Made by a program: the position numbers and the translations under genes. DNA of 13,440 bases from an uncultured Bacilli bacterium (GTDB taxonomy: Bacteria > Bacillota_I > Bacilli_A > RF39 > UBA660), in assembly GCA_947589165.1 (NCBI GenBank), contig CANQCH010000016.1, forward strand, positions 1 to 13,440, given 5' to 3'. Positions within the stretch are counted from its first letter, which is position 1; every line of letters starts with the position of its first letter. Below are positions 1-7,019 of this stretch, piece by piece. Under the pieces are notes generated by a model. That model did not search any database. It was not told the origin of the DNA and worked only from the letters and a program-made list of their open reading frames with translations.

Positions 1-1
1 T

Positions 2-694
2 CGGCATAATGGAACGGGAACAACTTCACCAGTAAAATGTTTTAAAAGTAAGATTGATAAACAAAACCCAAGTTGTACTGTTGCTCATAATGGAACAGCA
101 ACAAGATATGAAGGGGGAGTACCATTAAAAATAAGTTGTACAGATAGTGGACCATCAGGAATAAAAACATGTAATGGGGGCACTAATAATCCAAGTACAA
201 CAACATCAACAACGGTTGGAACAAATACCTTTACGGTAGTAGATAATGCTGGGAATAGTAATACTTGTAATGCAAAGGTATCAGGTCAAAATTGGTATAA
301 TAGTTGTACTCGTAGCTGGGTAGATGCTTCATGTTCAGGCGGTTATACTCGAAATTGTAAAAGTTGGAATGGTTATTATTCATATAGCGATTATATAACT
401 TACTATAGAAATCCGAGTGCCTGCAGCCTTTCTGGTACAACTTTTAATGGGCATTGGTTAGCAAATTGCCATGCAATGACAAGCCCTTCAGGTCAATGTG
501 AATGTGATATGTATCGATATCGTACATGGATAAATACCACTTGTAAATCATGGGGAAGTTATTACTGTAAAAGCGGTTATACAGAGGCTCACTGGGGATC
601 ATGGACAAATTGTTCAAAAGGTTATAATGAATCAAGTTGCTCCGGCAGTGATACAAAACAATGTAGTGCTAAGTATTATTATAAATTTGGTTAA
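2..694 (+). CDS. Cys-rich Ig-like surface protein, C-terminal part (5' end outside window)
   Basis: The reading frame is open from the window edge, so only the last 230 residues are seen. They contain 17 cysteines. Window residues about 18-93 form one Ig-like unit: it opens at IDKQNPSC, has an ISCTDSGPSGIKTC core, and ends in VVDNAGNSNTC, a pattern common in repeated extracellular beta-sandwich domains of Firmicutes. Two related Cys/Trp modules follow, at about 97-121 and 176-201. Each runs W-x-N-x-x-C-x-S-W, then C-x-x-GYT; the second ends in a thrombospondin-like WGSWTNC. There is no C-terminal membrane segment or LPXTG signal, so any anchor must be N-terminal and out of view. The next gene starts 9 bases downstream, suggesting one transcript. 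An extracellular, disulfide-bonded adhesin or pilin-like protein is inferred. The first codons are uncertain because the gene is cut. Confidence 0.75.
   Translation, partial: RHNGTGTTSPVKCFKSKIDKQNPSCTVAHNGTATRYEGGVPLKISCTDSGPSGIKTCNGGTNNPSTTTSTTVGTNTFTVVDNAGNSNTCNAKVSGQNWYNSCTRSWVDASCSGGYTRNCKSWNGYYSYSDYITYYRNPSACSLSGTTFNGHWLANCHAMTSPSGQCECDMYRYRTWINTTCKSWGSYYCKSGYTEAHWGSWTNCSKGYNESSCSGSDTKQCSAKYYYKFG
5..104 (+). repeat. Imperfect 19-base direct repeat, 81 bases apart, inside the Cys-rich gene
   Basis: CATAATGGAACGGGAACAA at 5-23 recurs with two mismatches at 86-104. The 81-base offset is exactly 27 codons, and both copies encode HNGT. This could be the edge of tandem domain repeats that continue upstream of the window, or a local duplication. 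Confidence 0.4.
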
Positions 695-703
695 GAGGCT
701 TAA

Positions 704-1213
704 ATGAAAAAGAAAAAAAGAATCGATGAAATAATGATAATTGGATTTTTGTTAATAATTCTGATACTAGTTATTGTTTTGATAATTCAAAAAAATCATA
801 ATCTAGAAAATAATCGGCAACCAATTGAAAATAATAATAATAATAATAATAATAATAGCAGTGATAATAATGATAAGGAAGCAATTAAGGCAGATTATAC
901 AGGGATTGTAACTTGTATAATGCCATTTGCGCAAGATGAAGAATATCAAATTTATAATTTAGATGAAATAGAAGTAAGTGAAGGAATTGTTCAATCACGA
1001 AGCTTTTTTACTCGTATTAAATATGTTGACAAAGACAATTATGAAGGATTTAAAATGTATGAAAAAGTAAATAATCCAACATATGACGATAAAAATTTAA
1101 CTATAACATATATTAGAGATGAAAAGATAGATTTAACAGAATATCAAAGAAATATTCAAGAATTTTCAGAAGAACTAGAACAAAATGGTTATACATGTAA
1201 AGCAAAAAGTTAA
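704..1213 (+). CDS. Small membrane-anchored extracellular protein with poly-Asn linker (unknown function)
   Basis: The protein has 169 residues: a basic N-terminus, one hydrophobic segment at about 10-28, a linker with nine Asn in a row (residues 43-51), then an acidic extracellular-type domain. That domain begins near DYTGIVTC and ends GYTCKAKS, so it has one cysteine near each end that could pair. No lipobox is seen. The start follows an AGAGG-type ribosome site overlapping the upstream stop region, 9 bases after the Cys-rich gene, so the two are probably co-transcribed. The stop codon lies inside the terminator stem. A decayed C-terminal copy of this protein lies at 13206-13286. I do not recognise the family; a role at the cell surface beside the Cys-rich protein is inferred only from position and topology. 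Confidence 0.8.
   Translation: MKKKKRIDEIMIIGFLLIILILVIVLIIQKNHNLENNRQPIENNNNNNNNNSSDNNDKEAIKADYTGIVTCIMPFAQDEEYQIYNLDEIEVSEGIVQSRSFFTRIKYVDKDNYEGFKMYEKVNNPTYDDKNLTITYIRDEKIDLTEYQRNIQEFSEELEQNGYTCKAKS
830..856 (+). repeat. (AAT)9 trinucleotide microsatellite
   Basis: Nine perfect AAT codons encode nine Asn between the membrane segment and the extracellular domain of the 704-1213 gene. Slippage would change linker length by whole residues without shifting the frame. Confidence 0.95.
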
Positions 1214-1233
1214 TGTTAGGCATTAACTTTTTT
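1204..1233 (+). terminator. Rho-independent terminator overlapping a stop codon
   Basis: AAAAAGTTAATG at 1204-1215 pairs perfectly with CATTAACTTTTT at 1221-1232 around the loop TTAGG, ending in a T run. The TAA stop of the preceding gene (1211-1213) sits inside the 5' arm. A near-copy of the stem recurs at 13279-13313. Confidence 0.85.
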
Positions 1234-1240
1234 AAATAAA

Positions 1241-1269
1241 TTTACAAGTAAAAGGAAAAATGATATAAT
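1241..1269 (+). promoter_or_regulatory. Sigma-A-type promoter for the WG-repeat operon
   Basis: TTTACA at 1241-1246, a 17-base spacer, and TATAAT at 1264-1269 preceded by TGA (an extended -10). Transcription should begin near 1276, just before AGGAGG at 1281-1286 and the ATG at 1292. Confidence 0.8.
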
Positions 1270-1291
1270 TTAAACAAAATAGGAGGCTATT

Positions 1292-3373
1292 ATGGAAGAA
1301 GAATTAAAAGATGAAACTACGGATGTAACGGATAATAATGAAATAATTGAGATCACCGATGAAGAAAATACTGATACCTTGTACGATGCTAAACCCATTG
1401 AAAATCCAACACCCGAAAAAAAGAAAAAAAAGAAATCACATAAATGGGCTAATTTAAGTAAGCGCCAAAAAATATTAATTATTGGTGGCATTGTTTTATT
1501 TTTCCTTATTGTCATAGGCCTTCTTTTATACTTTTTGGTATTTAAAAAAGAAAAAACTAAACCAGAAGAAAAACCGGAAGTTATTGTGGAAAAAAATAAT
1601 TATCGGTATGAAGATGGTACCTTAATCTTTTTAGATGATAATAAAAAGGAATTAGGCGAATACAGTTGTGAAAATAAAAATGAAACTAAATGTTATGTAG
1701 CTTATTATAATAGTGATGATGATTTTGATGTAACTAAAAGATTATATGAAGATGGTAAGCCTTTAAAGGAATCTAGTGATATTTTAAATAATCGTTATGT
1801 CTTTATTTATGATAATAAAGAAGCTAATGGTGGGGTAAAATTATATGATCTTGAAACCAAAGAAATTATTGGTGAATATTTAGGCGTTAAATTAATTAAT
1901 GAATTTACATTAATGGTCCAAGATACTCAAAATAAATATGGCATTATTAGTTTAAAAAATGAAGTTAATGAGGAAGTTGATTTTACATATGATTATCTTG
2001 GTTTAATTCCCGAGACTGATCTTTTAGTTGCTAAGACGGGCAAAAATTCGCAATTAATTGATTTTAGTGGTAAAAGTGTAACAAAAGCGGTTAAAGGAGA
2101 TATTAAAAACTTTGATGATAATTATTTAAGTGTTAAAGATAGTGATTATTATTTCCTTTATGACTATAACGGAAATAAAGTTTTAAGTAAAAGTAGTGAT
2201 TATTTAGGTTTTAAAAATGGTTATGTCTTAGCAGTTCAGGAAGGTAAATTATATGCTTATGACGAAAATTTAGATTTACTAAATTATGAAGGCATTTCCT
2301 TAAGTAGCGATAATTATGTGAAAAAAGTTATTTTCAATGCGGATAATAAAGAAGTTGAAAGAGTTGATACTTTTTCCGTTGCCACTAGTGATGCGGCCGT
2401 TATAATTACTGATGGTGAAGAAGAAACCAAAATTAATGCTTACGAAGGCAAATTAAGTAGTAAGTATGCCAATGTTAGTTATTATAATGGTCAACTTTAT
2501 ATTTTTGCTGATGAAGGAAAAACGAATTTAGTTGCTACTTATAAATGTAGTAATCCTAACGAAGTAATTAAGACAACCACGACTTTTACTAATTGTTTTG
2601 TGGCCAAGGAATCAGCTTTATTAAATCGAAGTGTGGCTAGTCGTGAAACCGGTTATTTACCAATATTTAATCAACAATTTGTCTTTATTAATGATACTAA
2701 AGATAGTAAAACGGATAATATTGTTTTATATGATTTAATCGCGAAAAAAAGTAAGGTAACATATCAAGCAGTTGATGCAGGATACTATCATAAAGATGAA
2801 TTAGTAGGTATGGAAAAAACGGCGGATCGAGTTATAATGGCTCGAAATACCAGTGGTAATTATGGCTTAGTAAAGTTAGAAAATAACAATGTGACAGGTT
2901 TAATTGCTTTCCAAGATGAAAATAATGGTGGTGCTACGAAATCAATTAAATTAATGGATAACTATTATGTAGTCAAAAGAGCGGACAATCGATATTATTT
3001 ATATCCTCTTACGGGTGGAAAAAAGCCAATTGGTTCGGCAGCTAGTGAAATCATCGGTTATCAAGATGGTAAAGCTTTCAAAACATTACAAAATGGAACA
3101 TATGGTATCGTTAATTTAGAAGGTAAAATATATAACGATGGATTAGTCTATGCGGAATTATTTAATAATTATTATGTAACTATTAATCAAGATTATATCC
3201 TCAATGTTTATGAATATGAATTAAACAGTCAAGGGCTCATAAAAGAAGATGTAAAAGTGGAAAAAACGGATAATTATGCTAGTTTATACCAAGTTGATTG
3301 GAATGCCAAACAAATAACAATTAATGGAGTAGCTTATAATATAGGAACAACCGAGGTAAGTGATGAAAACTAA
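1292..3373 (+). CDS. Membrane-anchored WG-repeat-like protein, large paralogue
   Basis: The 693-residue protein has an acidic cytoplasmic N-terminus, a Lys run at 43-48, one strong membrane segment at about 61-84, and a long outward domain of about 600 residues. That domain is rich in short beta-strand units resembling degenerate WG repeats, with Tyr in place of Trp: NKYGIIS near 214, GNYGLVKL at 522 and GTYGIVNLEG at 602. A beta-propeller-like fold is plausible. Cysteines 126 and 134 could form a small disulfide loop just outside the membrane. AGGAGG five bases before the ATG supports the start. It overlaps the next gene by 11 bases, and that product is a shorter relative of this one. WG-repeat proteins are widespread and mostly uncharacterised, so binding of a ligand or cell-wall component is inference. 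Confidence 0.8.
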   Translation: MEEELKDETTDVTDNNEIIEITDEENTDTLYDAKPIENPTPEKKKKKKSHKWANLSKRQKILIIGGIVLFFLIVIGLLLYFLVFKKEKTKPEEKPEVIVEKNNYRYEDGTLIFLDDNKKELGEYSCENKNETKCYVAYYNSDDDFDVTKRLYEDGKPLKESSDILNNRYVFIYDNKEANGGVKLYDLETKEIIGEYLGVKLINEFTLMVQDTQNKYGIISLKNEVNEEVDFTYDYLGLIPETDLLVAKTGKNSQLIDFSGKSVTKAVKGDIKNFDDNYLSVKDSDYYFLYDYNGNKVLSKSSDYLGFKNGYVLAVQEGKLYAYDENLDLLNYEGISLSSDNYVKKVIFNADNKEVERVDTFSVATSDAAVIITDGEEETKINAYEGKLSSKYANVSYYNGQLYIFADEGKTNLVATYKCSNPNEVIKTTTTFTNCFVAKESALLNRSVASRETGYLPIFNQQFVFINDTKDSKTDNIVLYDLIAKKSKVTYQAVDAGYYHKDELVGMEKTADRVIMARNTSGNYGLVKLENNNVTGLIAFQDENNGGATKSIKLMDNYYVVKRADNRYYLYPLTGGKKPIGSAASEIIGYQDGKAFKTLQNGTYGIVNLEGKIYNDGLVYAELFNNYYVTINQDYILNVYEYELNSQGLIKEDVKVEKTDNYASLYQVDWNAKQITINGVAYNIGTTEVSDEN

Positions 3374-4283
3374 AAAATCAACGTTATATACGATTATTGC
3401 GTTATTAGTAATTTTTGTTCCTTTAACAAGTTATGGAATTTATCAAAAAATTACTAGTAAAGTAGAAAATATTACAAAAGAAAATCCTAATCATGATTTT
3501 TATTACCAAGGGAGATTATATTTTTATGATGAACAAGGTAATTTTTTAGGCAATTATACATGTGGGGCCGATAATTGTGGCCATGTTAAAACAATAATAG
3601 ATGATGAAAGTTATAATTTAAATTATTATGCTGATGGGACTCAAGAATATTTAAATTATGAAAATAATGATTATGCTTTTGTTTCCGATGGTAAAAATAT
3701 CATTCTTTATAGTTTTAAATTAAAAGCACCTATTATAACCTATAGTGAAGTCAAGGATTATCATACGACTAATAATCACAATTATTTAATTGCTAAAAAA
3801 GATGGTAAATGGGGAGTATTAAATCTAAACTCTTTAACTAATGTTATTGATTATACTTTTGATTTTATTGGTTTACCTAATAAAGTGGTTGATGGTGTAC
3901 TCCAAACTGATAATTTTATTGCCTTTAAAGATAATCGATGGTATATTTTAGATGCGGAAGGAAATCCCAAAAATAATGGGGTTCTAGCGCCTATTATAGC
4001 TTTTAATCCTAATTATATTTTAACTAATGAAAAAGAAATTTTTGATTATGAAAGTAATAAAGTTCCAATTAATGTTAGTTATAAAGATATTGCTTTAGTT
4101 GATGGCTATACCGTTTTAGTTACTAATAATAATACGGTTTTAGTTTATAGTGATTTAAAAGGTCTGATTTTAGCCACGACGACAGTTAGTGATTACAAAA
4201 CTATTAATTTTGAATATGCCGATGGCGTAATTATTATCTATTTAGATGGCACAATGGGAACAAGTATTGATTTAAATAATTAA
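3363..4283 (+). CDS. Membrane-anchored WG-repeat-like protein, small paralogue
   Basis: The protein has 306 residues from the ATG at 3363. A GTG at 3360 is in frame, but GAGGT at 3353-3357 is well spaced only for the ATG. A membrane segment covers about 8-27, and the rest should be extracellular. It is collinear with the first third of the upstream paralogue: the YxxGxLxFxDxxxxxLGxY strand pair, a disulfide-like C67/C72 in place of C126/C134, then KWGVLNL at 149-155 and an IDYTFDFIGL stretch matching VDFTYDYLGL of the larger protein. Trp-Gly at 150-151 is the classical WG-repeat signature. It lacks the long cytoplasmic N-terminus and the later repeats. The overlap with the upstream gene indicates translational coupling, and possibly a two-part complex (inference). 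Confidence 0.8.
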   Translation: MKTKKSTLYTIIALLVIFVPLTSYGIYQKITSKVENITKENPNHDFYYQGRLYFYDEQGNFLGNYTCGADNCGHVKTIIDDESYNLNYYADGTQEYLNYENNDYAFVSDGKNIILYSFKLKAPIITYSEVKDYHTTNNHNYLIAKKDGKWGVLNLNSLTNVIDYTFDFIGLPNKVVDGVLQTDNFIAFKDNRWYILDAEGNPKNNGVLAPIIAFNPNYILTNEKEIFDYESNKVPINVSYKDIALVDGYTVLVTNNNTVLVYSDLKGLILATTTVSDYKTINFEYADGVIIIYLDGTMGTSIDLNN

Positions 4284-4295
4284 ATTTGGTAAAAT
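4267..4295 (+). promoter_or_regulatory. Promoter of the T-box/valS transcript
   Basis: TTGATT at 4267-4272, a 17-base spacer, and TAAAAT at 4290-4295 with an extended TGG before it. The -35 box lies inside the 3' end of the preceding gene. The predicted start near 4302 is just before T-box stem I. Confidence 0.7.
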
Positions 4296-4301
4296 AGGTT
4301 C

Positions 4302-4485
4302 GTTACGTTGAACTTTGAGGAGTAAAATAATTTTCTTCCCAAGAGATTTAGTGGTTGGTGCAAACTAAAGAAGAAATTATTTGAAGGTTGCAAAGGGAGT
4401 AAAAAGCAGAAGTGCGTTAAAACTAAAAAGTTAAAATAAGGATGGTACCGTGTTAAAAAACACTCCTTGGTAGCATCTTTTTTTT
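4302..4485 (+). promoter_or_regulatory. T-box riboswitch upstream of valS
   Basis: This leader senses uncharged tRNA and controls readthrough into valS. Stem I can be drawn from CTTTG at 4313-4317 with CAAAG at 4391-4395. The 5' side of the specifier loop has AGTA (4321-4324) and the 3' side has GAA (4383-4385). An upper stem pairs AATAATTTTCTTC with GAAGAAATTATT, and the distal part has an AGAGA motif. The specifier area reads GAAGGTTG, so GTT (Val) at 4387-4389 is available and agrees with the downstream gene; the register one base earlier would read GGT (Gly). The hallmark T-box TGGTACCGTG is at 4443-4452. The antiterminator can form from AAGGA (4438-4442) and TCCTT (4464-4468), competing with the terminator hairpin. 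Confidence 0.93.
4441..4485 (+). terminator. T-box leader terminator
   Basis: GATGGTACC (4441-4449) pairs with GGTAGCATC (4469-4477) with one mismatch. GTG/CAC extends the stem, TCCTT bulges out, and eight T follow at 4478-4485. The 5' arm contains the conserved T-box bases, so the terminator and antiterminator exclude each other. Confidence 0.88.
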
Positions 4486-4500
4486 ATTAAAGGAGGAATT

Positions 4501-6924
4501 ATGTTAGAAAAAAAATATAATGCGCAAGAAAAAGAAGCCAAATGGTTAGATTATTGGCAACAAAATAAAATCTATGAATTTAAACCTGATCAACGAGAAG
4601 TATTTTCCATTGATACACCCCCACCAACCGTAAATGGCAAAATTCATATTGGCCATATTTTTTCTTATTCTCAAACGGAAATGATTGCACGTTATAAAAG
4701 ATTACGGGGCTACAATATATTTTATCCCTTTGGATTTGATGATAATGGTTTGCCTAGCGAAAGATTAGTTGAAAAAGAACAAGGTAAGAAAGCTCATGAA
4801 ATTGGTCGCGAAGAGTTTTCAAAATTATGTTATGAAACCACAGATAAATATGAAGCAGAATTTCAAACTTTATTTAGTAAAATGGGCGTAAGTACGGATT
4901 GGAATATTCATTATAAAACCGTAAGTCCTTCGACCATAAAAATAAGTCAAATGTCATTTTTGGATTTAATTGCCAAAGGGCATTGCTATCATAAAGAAAG
5001 TCCGGCCTTATGGTGTAACGAATGTTTAACTTCAATTGCTCAAGCAGAATTAGAAACGAAAACGATCAAAACGACATTCAATTATATTAATTTTAAAACC
5101 GTTGAAGATGGAGAAGTATTTACCATTGCTACAACGAGACCGGAATTACTACCAGCGATTGTTTGTGTCTTTGTTAATCCTAGTGATGAAGCCCACAAAG
5201 CTTTAATTGGCAAGACAGCTCATATTCCCGTGATTAATGTCGATGTTCCAATTATGGCTGATGAAAAAGTGGCTATTGATAAAGGTACTGGCGTGGTTAT
5301 GTGCTGTACTTTTGGGGATCAAACTGATATTGAATGGTGGAAAAAATATAATTTACCATTAAAATATATTTTTACGGCTGATGGCCGAATTATTCCGGAA
5401 GTGTCAAATTATGGAGGAATGAAAATTAAAGAAGCCCGTAAGCAAATCATGGCCGATTTACAAAAGGGTGGCTATGTCGTTAAAATTGAAGAATTAGAAC
5501 ATGAAGTACAAACGCATGAAAGATGTGGCAGGGAAGTCGAATATTCCGTGATGAAGCAATGGTTTATTGATATTATGAATCATAAAGCTGATTTTCTAAA
5601 AATTGGTCAGGAAATTAAATGGCATCCAGAACATATGCATGCAAGATATGAAGAATGGGTTAATAATATTGCGTGGGATTGGTGCATTTCGCGGCAAAGA
5701 TATTTTGGCGTTCCCTTTCCCGTTTGGTATTGTAAAAACTGTGGCGAACCAATTTTTGCCCAAAAAGAAGAATTACCAGTCAATCCGTTAACTAGTAAGC
5801 CTAGCATAAGCGCCTGTCCAAAATGTAAAGGTCAAGAATTTATCCCAGAAACTGATGTCATGGATACATGGGCTACTTCATCTGTAACGCCATTAATCAA
5901 TATGCGCTACGGGGAAAAAGACAACTATGAAAATATATTAAAACCCATGAGTATTAGAACTAATGCTTCCGAAATAATCAGAACTTGGGATTTCTATACT
6001 ATTGTTAAAAGTTTCTATCATTTTGGCATGCGACCTTGGGATAATGTCATGATTTCGGGATTTGTCATGGCTAATAAGGGCGAAAAAATTAGTAAGTCCA
6101 AAGGTAATAGTAAAGTTGAACCTCTGCAATTAATCGAACAATATTCGGCAGATGTTATTAGATATTGGGCTGGTTCAGGCCGCTTGGGAACTGATATTGT
6201 CTATAGTGAAGAAACCCTTTTAAGAGGAAAAAAATTAGTAAATAAAATTTGGAATGTGGCTAAATTTATTGAAATGCACCTCACAGATTATGAAGATAAA
6301 GATTTTACGGCTTATGAATATATTGATAAATGGGTTTTAGGAACATTTCAAGAAATGGAAAAGGGCTTTATAAAATATTTGGATGAGTATGAAGTGGGAT
6401 TAGCCTTAAATCATTTAGAAAAATTCTTTTGGAATTTCTGTGATAATTATATCGAAATTGTAAAACATAGATTGTATAGACCCGAAGAATTTGGGGTAAT
6501 ACCAAGATATTCTGGCCAAAAAACAATTTACACGATTCTTTATAAGTTATTACAAGATTTTAGTATTTTCTTTCCTTTTATTACGGAAGAAATATATCAA
6601 GAATTGTATCATGATGAAAAATCTATTCATTTAACGAAAATTAAACCGTTAGCCTTTACTTTTGATGCGGAAATAAGAAATGGTAATGAAATGATGGATA
6701 TTATTAGTCAAGCTAGAGGCGAAAAATCCAACCAAAATGTTTCGATAAAAACGCCAATTAAAAATTTGAAATTAAGTTTAAATAAGGAATTAAAGGAAGC
6801 TATTTTATTAGCTAGCAAAGATTTTAAAGCAACCTTATTTATGGAAAACTTAAAACTTAAAGATGTTGCTACCGGCTATAGTATTGATAAAATTGAATTA
6901 GATTTGACGCCGGAAGAAAAATAA
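4501..6924 (+). CDS. valS: Valyl-tRNA synthetase, short archaeal/Rickettsia-like type
   Basis: This cytoplasmic class I synthetase charges tRNA-Val with valine using ATP. HIGH is at residues 49-52 and KISKS (the KMSKS loop) at 529-533. The CP1 editing domain shows TTRPE at 211-215 and DKGTG from 260. WCISRQR is at 394-400. Cysteines 411, 414, 439 and 442 form a probable zinc knuckle before DTWATSS. An anticodon-binding helical domain covers about 590-740. After HIGH the protein reads DDNGLPSERLVEK (80-92) where the usual bacterial enzyme has a GTDHAG motif; this matches the archaeal and Rickettsia branch. At 807 residues it is shorter than the usual bacterial enzyme of about 880 and lacks the C-terminal coiled-coil arm. 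AGGAGG at 4491-4496 supports the start. The T-box directly upstream explains its control by charging of tRNA-Val. Confidence 0.95.
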   Translation: MLEKKYNAQEKEAKWLDYWQQNKIYEFKPDQREVFSIDTPPPTVNGKIHIGHIFSYSQTEMIARYKRLRGYNIFYPFGFDDNGLPSERLVEKEQGKKAHEIGREEFSKLCYETTDKYEAEFQTLFSKMGVSTDWNIHYKTVSPSTIKISQMSFLDLIAKGHCYHKESPALWCNECLTSIAQAELETKTIKTTFNYINFKTVEDGEVFTIATTRPELLPAIVCVFVNPSDEAHKALIGKTAHIPVINVDVPIMADEKVAIDKGTGVVMCCTFGDQTDIEWWKKYNLPLKYIFTADGRIIPEVSNYGGMKIKEARKQIMADLQKGGYVVKIEELEHEVQTHERCGREVEYSVMKQWFIDIMNHKADFLKIGQEIKWHPEHMHARYEEWVNNIAWDWCISRQRYFGVPFPVWYCKNCGEPIFAQKEELPVNPLTSKPSISACPKCKGQEFIPETDVMDTWATSSVTPLINMRYGEKDNYENILKPMSIRTNASEIIRTWDFYTIVKSFYHFGMRPWDNVMISGFVMANKGEKISKSKGNSKVEPLQLIEQYSADVIRYWAGSGRLGTDIVYSEETLLRGKKLVNKIWNVAKFIEMHLTDYEDKDFTAYEYIDKWVLGTFQEMEKGFIKYLDEYEVGLALNHLEKFFWNFCDNYIEIVKHRLYRPEEFGVIPRYSGQKTIYTILYKLLQDFSIFFPFITEEIYQELYHDEKSIHLTKIKPLAFTFDAEIRNGNEMMDIISQARGEKSNQNVSIKTPIKNLKLSLNKELKEAILLASKDFKATLFMENLKLKDVATGYSIDKIELDLTPEEK

Positions 6925-6947
6925 AAATCAAAAATTACAAAATTTTT

Positions 6948-6975
6948 AAAAAGCAATGTTAAAAATTGCTTTTTT
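6948..6975 (+). terminator. Rho-independent terminator after valS
   Basis: AAAAAGCAA (6948-6956) pairs with TTGCTTTTT (6966-6974) around a nine-base loop, ending in T. The 3' arm also supplies the possible -35 box of the next promoter. Confidence 0.8.
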
Positions 6976-6994
6976 GAAATTGGTATGATAAAAT
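6966..6994 (+). promoter_or_regulatory. Promoter for the coiled-coil/DUF1292 operon
   Basis: TAAAAT at 6989-6994 is preceded by TGA (an extended -10). Seventeen bases upstream lies TTGCTT (6966-6971), a modest -35 inside the valS terminator. The start codon is 25 bases downstream of the -10 box. Confidence 0.6.
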
Positions 6995-7019
6995 TTAAAG
7001 TAGATGAAGGTGGATAGAC

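Noticed and set aside
231..656. Two minus-strand frames (231-440 and 444-656) opposite the Cys-rich gene
   Set aside because: They lie antisense to a long open frame, have composition typical of reversed AT-rich code (Tyr, Asn, His) and no ribosome site.
1270..1515. Minus-strand frame with a Phe run and Ser/Val-rich sequence
   Set aside because: It is the antisense of the Lys run and membrane segment of the WG-repeat-like gene.
5603..6129. Three extra frames inside valS (5603-5791 plus; 5607-5807 and 5938-6129 minus)
   Set aside because: They lie wholly inside a well-supported synthetase gene and show no independent signals.
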